Assembly (NCBI GenBank): GCA_036676415.1
Contig: JAKFCX010000015.1
Location: 186,001 to 250,000, forward strand
From: JAEZDC01 sp036676415
Lineage (GTDB): Bacteria; Bacteroidota; Bacteroidia; Chitinophagales; Chitinophagaceae
Direction of reading: 5' to 3'
Length of the DNA stretch: 64,000 nucleotides
Shown here: positions 44,881-51,705 of the stretch, in pieces
Layout of the letters: the number at the start of each line of letters is the position of its first letter
Position numbering within the stretch: the first letter of the stretch is position 1
Made by a program: the position numbers and the translations under genes
Notes under the pieces: model-generated
Databases searched by the model: none
What the model saw: only the letters and a program-made list of their open reading frames with translations
Told to the model about the DNA's origin: nothing

Positions 44881-44962
44881 GCCATATAATTATACCGCTT
44901 CTATTCCGATCGCTGCTGTAAATAACAAGATATTATTATCTTCATTGGGCATCAGCGATCGA

Positions 44963-45757
44963 ATGGATACCCATTTACACATACCCATCACCTCACAACT
45001 GAGTGAATATGTTACCGGCATCTGGGAAGTCAATGGTAACAGGGAAGTGAATGAAACCATACTACCGAAAGGTGTAGTGGAGATCATATTCAACCTTGGT
45101 GATGTTGCCAGCGGAACACTAGGTGAGCTGAATGCCTTTACTTCTCCATTATGCTTTATACAGGGTGTAAATACCGAGATCCTTAAAGTAAACTATAGCG
45201 GTCATCATCATCTGTTTGGAATAAGATTACAACCTGGAATGGTGAAGGGATTACTCGGCATCATGCCATCTGAACTTAAGAACACGCTTATCGATCTTAC
45301 ACTAATCAAACCAGGGTTTAATATTTTCTGGCACAAGCTAAAAGAAGCCAGGTCATTTAATGAAAGAGTTAAACTGATAGAAGAAGAGTTCCCTGTTCTG
45401 TCTGCTGCAGTGTGTTTACGAACCCAAAAACTTTGCAATCTTTTTTTATCTGATAATATCGAAGGCTTTGGCGATATGAATATGCTTTCGAAACAGGTGC
45501 ATTATTCTACACGACATCTTAACCGAAAATCACAAAGCCTGTTTGGCATTTCTGCAGAAGAGCTGATCACTTATAAAAAATTCCTGCATGCAGTAAAACT
45601 GATTCACAGCAATAATGATCCGTTAACTTCTATCGCTTATAACAGTGGTTTTTACGACCAGGCGCATTTCTGTAGAATCTTTAAATCTTACGCAGGCATT
45701 ACTGCAAACCAATACCGCAAACAGAAAAGCGATCTTCCTTTTCATTTGTTCTATTAA
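44963..45757 (+). CDS. AraC family transcriptional regulator
   Basis: A 264-residue regulator. The N-terminal part (about 1-150) is a DUF6597-like cupin sensor region (VTGIWEVNGNREVNETILPK, GVVEIIFNLGD, CFIQGVNTEI), and the C-terminal 100 residues an AraC HTH (MLSKQVHYSTRHLNRKSQSL, PLTSIAYNSGFYDQAHFCRI). I start at the ATG at 44963, where the domain begins; a longer frame would overlap the membrane protein gene by 14 bases. Probably regulates its neighbours. Confidence 0.9.
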   Translation: MDTHLHIPITSQLSEYVTGIWEVNGNREVNETILPKGVVEIIFNLGDVASGTLGELNAFTSPLCFIQGVNTEILKVNYSGHHHLFGIRLQPGMVKGLLGIMPSELKNTLIDLTLIKPGFNIFWHKLKEARSFNERVKLIEEEFPVLSAAVCLRTQKLCNLFLSDNIEGFGDMNMLSKQVHYSTRHLNRKSQSLFGISAEELITYKKFLHAVKLIHSNNDPLTSIAYNSGFYDQAHFCRIFKSYAGITANQYRKQKSDLPFHLFY

Positions 45758-45842
45758 CATTGTTTTTGTTGAATGTCTTGCTGGTGCAATTCCATGCATC
45801 AATGCTTTTGCAGTTTTGCAGTGTCATTAAAAACCATTCACA

Positions 45843-46508
45843 ATGAAAAAAATTATTAAGAGATCAGCTATGTATTTTTTGATAGCAATTGTAGCCTACC
45901 TGGCTATTGGTTATTTCTTACACCTTGTTGTTTTCCCTGAAAAAAAGCCATCGGCTTCCGGCTACTTTAAAGCTGGCCAACAGTTTTACAGTAAAGCAGA
46001 AGGGTTTAAACAAACCGTATTAAGACAGGAAAATGGATTGGTATATTGTTCTGTTGAGATAGACCCTTTTGCAGACGGACCACCAAAACACATCCATACG
46101 ACTTTTGATGAGGTGTTTGAAGTGCATGAAGGTGAACTATCTGTTTGGGTAGATGGAAAGGTGCATAAGCTAAAAGCAGGTGACACTTTGCTTGTTCCTA
46201 AGGGTGTTGCCCATAAACCTTATAATGAAACGGCGACAACCATTCGAACAAAGCGAGACGCCATCTTTCCTGAAAAATTCGCTTTTCACTTACCCCAGGT
46301 GTATGGCTTGATGGATAGTGATCCATCTTTCGGAAAATCTGCGGCAACCATGTTTCAAATGGGATTGTTTTCTACTGAAGGTTTTGATTCTTACCTGGCA
46401 GAAGGACCTCCGGTTGCCGTGCAAAAAACAATGGGTTTTCTTTTAACCCCAATATCCAGGTTACTGGGATACAAAAGTTTTTACCCCGAATTTGAGCCAA
46501 TCCACTAA
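45843..46508 (+). CDS. Membrane-anchored cupin protein
   Basis: A 221-residue protein with an N-terminal membrane helix (about 9-27, MYFLIAIVAYLAIGYFLHLV) and a cupin-2 barrel (about 70-150): the motifs PPKHIHTTFDEVFEVHEG and GDTLLVPKGVAHKP supply the His, His, Glu and His metal ligands. The remainder is hydrophilic. It could be a periplasm-facing metal enzyme or sensor; substrate unknown. It lies 85 bases after the AraC-type gene. Confidence 0.87.
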   Translation: MKKIIKRSAMYFLIAIVAYLAIGYFLHLVVFPEKKPSASGYFKAGQQFYSKAEGFKQTVLRQENGLVYCSVEIDPFADGPPKHIHTTFDEVFEVHEGELSVWVDGKVHKLKAGDTLLVPKGVAHKPYNETATTIRTKRDAIFPEKFAFHLPQVYGLMDSDPSFGKSAATMFQMGLFSTEGFDSYLAEGPPVAVQKTMGFLLTPISRLLGYKSFYPEFEPIH

Positions 46509-46516
46509 ACGGCAGG

Positions 46517-46580
46517 TGTGATTGATGTAAATATTTTGTTTTAAAATGTAACTACAGCCGCTTGGTAGTTTTCATCTTTG
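46517..46580 (+). promoter_or_regulatory. TGTGA/TGTAA tandem-box promoter, site 1
   Basis: TGTGA (46517), TGTAA (46526), second TGTAA (46547, 21 bases later) and a -7-like CATCTTTG (46573-46580), 26 bases after the second box. Precedes the 64-residue protein gene. Identical geometry at five other sites up to 55.7 kb. Confidence 0.7.
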
Positions 46581-46606
46581 CATCAGAATCGTTAAAACCG
46601 AAATCG

Positions 46607-46801
46607 ATGAACACTACCCCCCAATCTAGAAATTCTGCATCGGTAGATGACATCCCGGCTTATGAAACCTTATATCAACAGGCACTGAAAAATGATGAAG
46701 AGTTTCACGTGTTGAAAGACATAAGAGAAGCGATCAACAAACTCAAAAAAAGTGTTGAGGAAAACCAGAACTTAACAGTTGAAAGGATTATACCGGGCTA
46801 A
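46607..46801 (+). CDS. Small hypothetical protein, tandem-box promoter
   Basis: A 64-residue acidic protein: a disordered start (MNTTPQSRNSASVDD) and one predicted long helix (YQQALKNDEEFHVLKDIREA, then INKLKKSVEENQNL). No family recognised and no export signal. A longer frame from 46562 is rejected because it would start inside the promoter. The gene has its own promoter (site 1) and a strong terminator, so it is a complete single-gene unit and very likely real. Confidence 0.72.
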   Translation: MNTTPQSRNSASVDDIPAYETLYQQALKNDEEFHVLKDIREAINKLKKSVEENQNLTVERIIPG

Positions 46802-46807
46802 GAAGTT

Positions 46808-46843
46808 AAAAAACCGCTGTCTAAGTTGCAGCGGCTTTTTTTA
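46808..46843 (+). terminator. Rho-independent terminator
   Basis: Stem CCGCTG/CAGCGG (46814-46819, 46829-46834) extended by A/T pairs, 9-base loop, then CTTTTTTT; it may serve the convergent fasciclin gene too. Confidence 0.8.
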
Positions 46844-46855
46844 ACTCAATTTCAT

Positions 46856-47260
46856 TTAATTCAACACCGTATCGAGGCAATGTATTACGCCGTTAGATGT
46901 TCTTACATCTGCCGTCAGTATTTGTGCGTTACCAATATGTGCCGTGCCGTTCTTAACATGAACACTTAGCTCTTTACCGTTTATTGTTTTTAACTTCTGG
47001 CCATCCTCGAGATTTTTAAAGTTGATTTTGCCTTCTACCAGGTGGTTATTCAACAAGTCTGAAAGCTTTTCGCAATTCTCAGGTTTCAAAAGCGTATCAA
47101 CAACATTTGCTTCGAGCTTTGCAAAAGCTGTATCTGAAGGTGCAAAAAAAGTATATGGACCATTACTACTTAGTACCTGGTCAAGATTAGTGGCAATAAT
47201 GGTTTTCTTTAAGGTAGTCATATGCTTATCTGTTCTTACCACCTGTGTTATGTTTGACAT
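46856..47260 (-). CDS. Fasciclin (FAS1) domain protein
   Basis: A 134-residue single FAS1 domain with the H1 motif YTFFAPSDTAFAKL, the NHLVEGKI segment and the H2-like VRTSNGVIHCLDTVL ending. No signal peptide is visible, unlike most bacterial FAS1 proteins, so it may be cytoplasmic or exported by another route. FAS1 domains mediate adhesion or ligand binding. It is divergent from the cyclase gene and lacks the tandem-box promoter. Confidence 0.9.
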   Translation of the reverse strand: MSNITQVVRTDKHMTTLKKTIIATNLDQVLSSNGPYTFFAPSDTAFAKLEANVVDTLLKPENCEKLSDLLNNHLVEGKINFKNLEDGQKLKTINGKELSVHVKNGTAHIGNAQILTADVRTSNGVIHCLDTVLN

Positions 47261-47388
47261 TTGTTTGTTTTACGCTGGTCAACATGACCAGCTATGTAAG
47301 CTAGGCTTATTAAACAGGCAATGGTGTTAAATGAAATTATATATTCCACGGTACTCGCTTTTAACCATATATTGTTTGAAATGGAACC

Positions 47389-47396
47389 TACATTTG
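47389..47396 (+). promoter_or_regulatory. Putative -7 promoter element of the cyclase gene
   Basis: TACATTTG, exact TAnnTTTG match 19 bases before the ATG at 47415. Confidence 0.42.
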
Positions 47397-47414
47397 ATAA
47401 TTCGCAATCACAAC

Positions 47415-48659
47415 ATGAAGAAACCGCTTACACTTTTTGAAGAATTTGAATCGGAAAAAGAACAACTGGCTTCTTTTTATGAATTAGAGATACTCGGTAC
47501 AGAAGCTTCCCCCGATTATGATAACATCGTTAAGCTGGCCTGCGATATTTGCGGTGTTGATATTGCACTTTTAAGCCTGGCTGATAAAAGCAGGATCTGG
47601 TTTAAAGATAAAGTTCGCTGGCAGGAAGAAACGACTCCAGGCACCTTTGCAAAATTGAATATATCGGGCGAGGCTGAACTTATAGAGGTTCATGATACCT
47701 GGGCCGACGACAGATTTAAAGATCATACACTGGTAACAGGAGACCCTTTTGCCCGTTTTTACGCAGAAGTGCCTTTAGTGGCAACAGACGGTAAGCTTTT
47801 AGGCTATTTGTTTTTGATGGATGCTGCTCCAAAATCGCTCACCACCTGGCAGAAAGAAGGTTTGCATACACTGGCAAGGCAGATCATCATCCAGATAGAA
47901 CTGAAATTGCAGAAACGCCAGTTAAAACAACTGAATACCGGTTTGTTGAAGGATATGGAACAACGAATTGAGCAAAAAAGTAAGATACTCAAATTGTTTT
48001 CCCGGTTTGTTCCACCTGAAGTGATCACTAAACACATACAATCCGAGTTGCATGGTTTTAATGATGCAGAACTGAAACATTGTGCTATACTTTTCTGCGA
48101 TATCAGGGGTTATACTTCACTGGTAGAAAATGAACATCCGGCCAATGCCGTACAAATACTGAATGTGTTCTATACAGTAATGTCTGATGTAATCAAGGAA
48201 TACAGTGGTATGGTAGTGCAATATGTAGGTGATGAGATCTTTGCGATTTTCGGCAAACCATTTTCCTTTCCTGAATACGAAAGAAACGCAGTTTTTTGTG
48301 CACTGGAAATGATGAGTCAGCTGACCATTGTAAACGAATTATGCAAAGAATTCACACAGGTTCCTATTAAAGTCGGAATCGGCATTAATGCCGGTGATGT
48401 TATTACCGGTACATTGGGTTCTGATGTTAAGATAGAATATTGTGTAACGGGCAATAATGTGAATACCGCTAAGCGAATAGAATCTTTGACAACCAATCAA
48501 CCGAACACCATTCTCATTAGTGAAACGGTTTATGAAAAAGTAAAAGATCTGGTTGATGTAAAAATCTGGGAACCCATCAAAGTAAAAGGAAGAACCGAAC
48601 CTTTACAGATATACGAGGTGACGGGTAAAGTGATCAGTGACAAGAACTTTCCGTTCTGA
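47415..48659 (+). CDS. GAF-domain class III nucleotide cyclase
   Basis: A 414-residue soluble cyclase. Residues about 30-165 are a GAF sensor domain (YDNIVKLACDICGVDIALLS), 165-195 a coiled-coil signalling helix and 215-405 the class III catalytic domain. Metal-binding Asp229 (FCDIRGYTS) and Asp273 (VGDEIFAIFG) and the transition-state pair Asn350 and Arg354 (NVNTAKRIE) are present, so it should be active as a dimer. The substrate-selecting positions are Gln269 and Cys343, where adenylyl cyclases have Lys and Asp/Thr and guanylyl cyclases Glu and Cys, so ATP versus GTP use is uncertain. I start at 47415 because of a TACATTTG box just upstream; a longer frame exists. Confidence 0.9.
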   Translation: MKKPLTLFEEFESEKEQLASFYELEILGTEASPDYDNIVKLACDICGVDIALLSLADKSRIWFKDKVRWQEETTPGTFAKLNISGEAELIEVHDTWADDRFKDHTLVTGDPFARFYAEVPLVATDGKLLGYLFLMDAAPKSLTTWQKEGLHTLARQIIIQIELKLQKRQLKQLNTGLLKDMEQRIEQKSKILKLFSRFVPPEVITKHIQSELHGFNDAELKHCAILFCDIRGYTSLVENEHPANAVQILNVFYTVMSDVIKEYSGMVVQYVGDEIFAIFGKPFSFPEYERNAVFCALEMMSQLTIVNELCKEFTQVPIKVGIGINAGDVITGTLGSDVKIEYCVTGNNVNTAKRIESLTTNQPNTILISETVYEKVKDLVDVKIWEPIKVKGRTEPLQIYEVTGKVISDKNFPF

Positions 48660-48683
48660 TTGTTGTTCTTAATTTGTTTAATA

Positions 48684-48748
48684 TGTGATTGATGTAACTT
48701 ATAAGGGTTGCTATGTAAGGTAATTGCCTTGTTTGCTACTGATCTTTA
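48684..48748 (+). promoter_or_regulatory. TGTGA/TGTAA tandem-box promoter, site 2
   Basis: TGTGA (48684), TGTAA (48693), TGTAA (48714, 21 bases later) and GATCTTTA (48741-48748), 27 bases after the second box. Precedes the 57-residue protein. Confidence 0.7.
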
Positions 48749-48752
48749 CCGC

Positions 48753-48926
48753 ATGAACGATCTTACTACGATTTGCAAAACAACAGGAGAAACAATTACA
48801 ATCGAGGAAATGAACTACCGTGATGGCAGAAGGGATGAGATACTGGCAAAATTTCAATTGCAGTTTGGTAAAACACGTCACCAGGTGCTTGAACTCTTTA
48901 GGTATTATTCAAAAAAAGATAAGTAA
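48753..48926 (+). CDS. Small hypothetical protein, tandem-box promoter
   Basis: A 57-residue basic protein: MNDLTTICKTTGETITIEEM, then a helical RRDEILAKFQLQFGKTRHQV. No family recognised. The ATG lies only five bases after the -7-like box of site 2, so the message would be nearly leaderless. The next gene is 47 bases downstream and may be cotranscribed. Confidence 0.65.
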   Translation: MNDLTTICKTTGETITIEEMNYRDGRRDEILAKFQLQFGKTRHQVLELFRYYSKKDK

Positions 48927-48973
48927 CAGTTTTTCTTTTTCGGTATTACCGGAAATATCAATCTTTCACACAC

Positions 48974-49294
48974 ATGGAACAATTCAACTACGGAAACATT
49001 GGCGATATGAAGAAATTTAGTGCAGAAGACTATCCTATACTTTCAGCTGAACTAAACCAGGTGATCAAAGACATTCACCATACACCTATCTATTTCAAAA
49101 GCGATATCATCATCTCCTATCTGAAAGACCATTCGTTAAAACAGGAATGGATCGATGCTAATCCGGTGCTGGCTAAGTTGATAACCTCAGGCACCCTCAT
49201 CACGAAACACCTGGAACAATTATTCGAAGCCTGCAGGTGGAACAGGCCATTCCGTTCAGATTTTGAAAGGCACCTGAAAACCAAATTAAACTAA
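48974..49294 (+). CDS. Hypothetical protein
   Basis: A 106-residue soluble protein without recognised domain. It is mostly helical (ILSAELNQVIKDIHHTPIYF, SGTLITKHLEQLFEACRWNR) with a basic C terminus. Position and strand suggest transcription from site 2 together with the 57-residue gene. A hairpin terminator follows, shared in part with the convergent OmpA gene. Confidence 0.68.
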   Translation: MEQFNYGNIGDMKKFSAEDYPILSAELNQVIKDIHHTPIYFKSDIIISYLKDHSLKQEWIDANPVLAKLITSGTLITKHLEQLFEACRWNRPFRSDFERHLKTKLN

Positions 49295-49337
49295 CACTTT
49301 TCAGAATCAGATATAACTTTTACTGAAGACTGATACT

Positions 49338-49372
49338 TAAAAGCCCCGCTTCTACAGCAGGGCTTTCTTATT
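49338..49372. terminator. Hairpin terminator between convergent genes
   Basis: AAGCCCCGC/GCAGGGCTT stem with one mismatch around TTCTACA, flanked by A-rich and T-rich sequence; placed between the convergent 106-residue gene and the OmpA gene. Confidence 0.7.
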
Positions 49373-49383
49373 AGTATCTAAAA

Positions 49384-50064
49384 TCATTTACCGTTTTTAT
49401 CAGCTTCTGCAGCAGCATCGGCTTTCATCTTTTCATTGGCTGAAATAAGAAACTCTACTCTCCTGTTCTGGGCCTGTCCTTCTGAAGTAGTGTTAGAATA
49501 TTTAGGTGATGTTTCGCCCAAACCCTTTACAGCAACTCGTGAAAGGTCAATTCCCCTGTTGGTCAGGTAGCCAGACACAGCTGAAGCTCTTTGCTGCGAC
49601 AATGTTTGGTTATAAGCAGTAGTTCCCTGTCCATCTGTATGGCCTTGCACTTCAATATTTGTATCCGGGTATTTCTGTAATATGTCTACGAGTTCATCAA
49701 GACTATTTTTTGCTGTGGCAGAAAGTGCTGACTGATCGAAGCCAAACAATACCTTACTGTTGAACTCTATCACAATTCCTTCTCCCACTCTTTCTATTAC
49801 TGCATTAGGAATAGCTGCCTGCATTTCTTCAGCCTGCTTGTCCATTTTTCTGCCGATAACTGCACCGGTTACTCCACCTACAGCAGCTCCGATAATGGCA
49901 CCCAATGCTGTATTTCCTGCAACTCTTCCTACAACAGCTCCTGCTGCTGCACCACCTGCTGTTCCTATTACAGCACCTTTCTGAGATTTGTTCATGGTTT
50001 TACAACCAGTGGTAAAAATGGCTGCCGTTAAAACAGCAGCGAATAAGATCTTTTGTGTTTTCAT
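49384..50064 (-). CDS. OmpA-family lipoprotein with glycine-zipper domain
   Basis: A 226-residue outer membrane lipoprotein. LTAAIFTTGCKTMNK gives a lipobox Cys at about residue 21. Residues 30-75 are a glycine zipper (GAVIGTAGGAAAGAVVGRVA, then GAIIGAAVGGVTGAVIG) that likely inserts in or packs on the membrane; residues about 95-215 are an OmpA C-terminal peptidoglycan-binding domain (NIEVQGHTDGQGTTAYNQTL and AQNRRVEFLI). The ATG at 50064 gives the signal peptide. Its promoter is tandem-box site 3. Confidence 0.93.
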   Translation of the reverse strand: MKTQKILFAAVLTAAIFTTGCKTMNKSQKGAVIGTAGGAAAGAVVGRVAGNTALGAIIGAAVGGVTGAVIGRKMDKQAEEMQAAIPNAVIERVGEGIVIEFNSKVLFGFDQSALSATAKNSLDELVDILQKYPDTNIEVQGHTDGQGTTAYNQTLSQQRASAVSGYLTNRGIDLSRVAVKGLGETSPKYSNTTSEGQAQNRRVEFLISANEKMKADAAAEADKNGK

Positions 50065-50107
50065 TTTTCTGTTTTTTCGCAAACGATGGAATTCATCGAA
50101 TATTCAA

Positions 50108-50171
50108 CAAAGTTCAGCATACAATTATCGGTGTACTTACACAAGGGGTCTTAATAGTTACATCAATCACA
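50108..50171 (-). promoter_or_regulatory. TGTGA/TGTAA tandem-box promoter, site 3
   Basis: On the minus strand TGTGA (50167-50171), TGTAA (50158-50162), TGTAA (50137-50141, 21 bases later) and GAACTTTG (50108-50115) 26 bases on. Precedes the OmpA lipoprotein gene. GTGTGATTGATGTAA is identical to site 1. Confidence 0.72.
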
Positions 50172-50271
50172 CCCCTGGAGTAGATTTCGATCATGCTTAC
50201 CATTAATACCATATGGATCATGCTATTATCCTAAATAAGCTGATTTTAGTTATCCTCAGTTCTTTAAGTGA

Positions 50272-50279
50272 TACCTTTG
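50272..50279 (+). promoter_or_regulatory. Putative -7 promoter element of the island regulator
   Basis: TACCTTTG, exact TAnnTTTG match, 18 bases before the TTG start at 50298. No TGTAA lies at -26 or -47, so this gene does not share the island promoter architecture. Confidence 0.45.
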
Positions 50280-50297
50280 CAGAAATCTCTTTCTGTT

Positions 50298-50858
50298 TTG
50301 AAGTTGTATATAAAGTATATGGTTAGCCTCAGGTGTAAAATGATGGTACAGGAAGAGTTGAAGAACCTCGGCATCAAATACATGACAGTTGATCTTGGTG
50401 TTGCTGAAATATTCGAAGACATTAATGAGGTTCAGTTCAAAAAGCTACAGGAAAGCCTTTTAAGGTCCGGGTTGGAGTTGCTGGATGACAAGCGAAGCAT
50501 ACTGATAGAAAAGATTAAGAATGTTATTGTGGAAATGATCCACTATTCCGATGAACTGCCTGAGACAAATTACTCAGATTATATCAGCAGCAAACTTGGT
50601 TACGATTATACTTACCTGGCAAACATTTTTTCAGAGGTAAAAGGAACCACGATACAGCAATTCATCATCATTCATAAGATTGAAAAAGTAAAAGAGCTTT
50701 TATTGTATGATGAATTGAATCTTACTGAGATCGCTTACAAGCTTCATTACAGCAGTGTTGCACATCTGAGCAACCAGTTTAAAAAAATCACAGGACTTAC
50801 CCCTTCTTTCTACAAAAAGCTAAAAGAAAAAAGAAAAGGCAATCTCGAGCAGATGTAA
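50298..50858 (+). CDS. AraC-type regulator with HMA-like N-domain (candidate island activator)
   Basis: A 186-residue paralogue of the regulator at 41998. Residues 1-65 are HMA-like, but MVSLRCKMM replaces the MxCxxC motif, keeping only the second Cys. Residues about 90-180 are the AraC double HTH (YLANIFSEVKGTTIQQFIII, LTEIAYKLHYSSVAHLSNQF). I assign a TTG start at 50298, which gives MKLYIKYMVSLRCK, aligned with MKIYIKNMACESCK of the paralogue; a GTG at 50268 would lie before the promoter box and the ATG at 50319 would cut the first beta strand. Its position amid six promoters with AraC-like 21-bp boxes makes it the best candidate for their activator (inference). Confidence 0.85.
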   Translation: MKLYIKYMVSLRCKMMVQEELKNLGIKYMTVDLGVAEIFEDINEVQFKKLQESLLRSGLELLDDKRSILIEKIKNVIVEMIHYSDELPETNYSDYISSKLGYDYTYLANIFSEVKGTTIQQFIIIHKIEKVKELLLYDELNLTEIAYKLHYSSVAHLSNQFKKITGLTPSFYKKLKEKRKGNLEQM

Positions 50859-50882
50859 TTACATATTCTATTTTATAAAACA

Positions 50883-50946
50883 TGTGAAATCTGTAATTCT
50901 TATCTGTCAATGTATAACAACATTGCCTGCTACTAAGCCAACTTTG
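50883..50946 (+). promoter_or_regulatory. TGTGA/TGTAA tandem-box promoter, site 6 (one mismatch)
   Basis: TGTGA (50883), TGTAA (50892), TATAA (50913, 21 bases later, one mismatch) and CAACTTTG (50939-50946), 26 bases on. Precedes the cupin and YtxH genes. Confidence 0.62.
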
Positions 50947-50963
50947 CGCTTCACAACATAAAG

Positions 50964-51311
50964 ATGAGCGATAATACAAGTGAGGAGATCGAGAAACTGA
51001 AGAAGCATGCTATTGTAGAGTTGCTGGATTATTTACCACATGCAGTGGTGAGTAAAACCATTATCAAGAAAACCACCGGTGACATTACACTCTTTTCAAT
51101 TGCAGAAGGTGAAGAAGTTGCAGAGAAGTTACTCCCCTTTGATACATATATACAGGTGATTGATGGAACGGCCACCTTTCTCATCAACAAAAGAAAATTT
51201 CTCGTAAATCAGGGTGAAGGCATGATCATTCCGGCACATATAAAACATTGTGTAACAGCCGGGCCTCGTTTTAAAATGATATCCACTGTTATTAAAAGTG
51301 GGTATGAATAA
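50964..51311 (+). CDS. Small cupin-domain protein
   Basis: A 115-residue soluble single-domain cupin (about 35-105): LFSIAEGEEVAEKLLPFDTY, then TATFLINKRKFLVNQGEGMI and IPAHIKHCVTAGPRFKMI. The usual first-motif His residues are missing, but the second motif His pair (HIKHCV) remains, so metal binding may be weak or changed. Such proteins often act as small-molecule sensors or isomerases. YtxH follows 23 bases on, likely in one transcript from promoter site 6. Confidence 0.9.
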   Translation: MSDNTSEEIEKLKKHAIVELLDYLPHAVVSKTIIKKTTGDITLFSIAEGEEVAEKLLPFDTYIQVIDGTATFLINKRKFLVNQGEGMIIPAHIKHCVTAGPRFKMISTVIKSGYE

Positions 51312-51334
51312 TATTAAATTTTAAATAGACAAAT

Positions 51335-51556
51335 ATGAAAAATTCTGATAGTTTAAAAGTGGTTGCCGCATTGCTGGCAGGTGCTGTGGCAGGAACAGTG
51401 CTGGGTTTATTATTTGCACCATCTAAAGGAACAGAACTACGCAAAAAAGCATTTGATGGAGCAAAAGACCTTGCAGATAACCTGAAAACCAGGATTAGTA
51501 ATGATCCGTTATTTGAGAAGGGTAAAGAAAAGATCAAGGAATTAACGGGTAACTAG
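51335..51556 (+). CDS. YtxH domain stress protein
   Basis: A 73-residue protein with an N-terminal glycine/alanine membrane-like segment (VVAALLAGAVAGTVLGLLFA) followed by APSKGTELRKKAFDGAKDLA, the YtxH signature. YtxH proteins are general-stress proteins of unknown mechanism, and many end in a helix like the one here. Cotranscribed with the cupin gene; a terminator follows. Confidence 0.93.
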   Translation: MKNSDSLKVVAALLAGAVAGTVLGLLFAPSKGTELRKKAFDGAKDLADNLKTRISNDPLFEKGKEKIKELTGN

Positions 51557-51596
51557 TTTGGTTTTGAACAAGCATGTAAAGTGTGATTTGAGTGAT

Positions 51597-51628
51597 TGCA
51601 GTCGGAGAAATCCGGCTGCATTTTTTTT
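51597..51628 (+). terminator. Rho-independent terminator
   Basis: Stem TGCAGTCGG/CCGGCTGCA (51597-51605, 51612-51620) with one G-T pair, loop AGAAAT, then eight T residues. It separates the YtxH unit from promoter site 4. Confidence 0.85.
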
Positions 51629-51636
51629 GCAGAACC

Positions 51637-51701
51637 TGTGACATGTGTAACTCTGAGTAATGATTGTGTAACGCTTTTGCTTTCTATTGATGTGACCTTT
51701 G
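51637..51701 (+). promoter_or_regulatory. TGTGA/TGTAA tandem-box promoter, site 4
   Basis: TGTGA (51637), TGTAA (51646), TGTAA (51667, 21 bases later) and GACCTTTG (51694-51701), 27 bases on. Precedes the ice-binding protein; the ATG follows within five bases of the -7 box. Confidence 0.72.
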
Positions 51702-51705
51702 CTTC

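Noticed and set aside
46516..46530. TGTGA box as a CRP site
   Set aside because: CRP sites are inverted repeats (TGTGA-N6-TCACA); here the boxes are direct repeats with 9- and 21-bp spacing. A CRP-family protein is not excluded but fits less well.
50268..50297. GTG start for the island regulator
   Set aside because: The TACCTTTG promoter box lies after it, and the paralogue starts at the position of the TTG at 50298.
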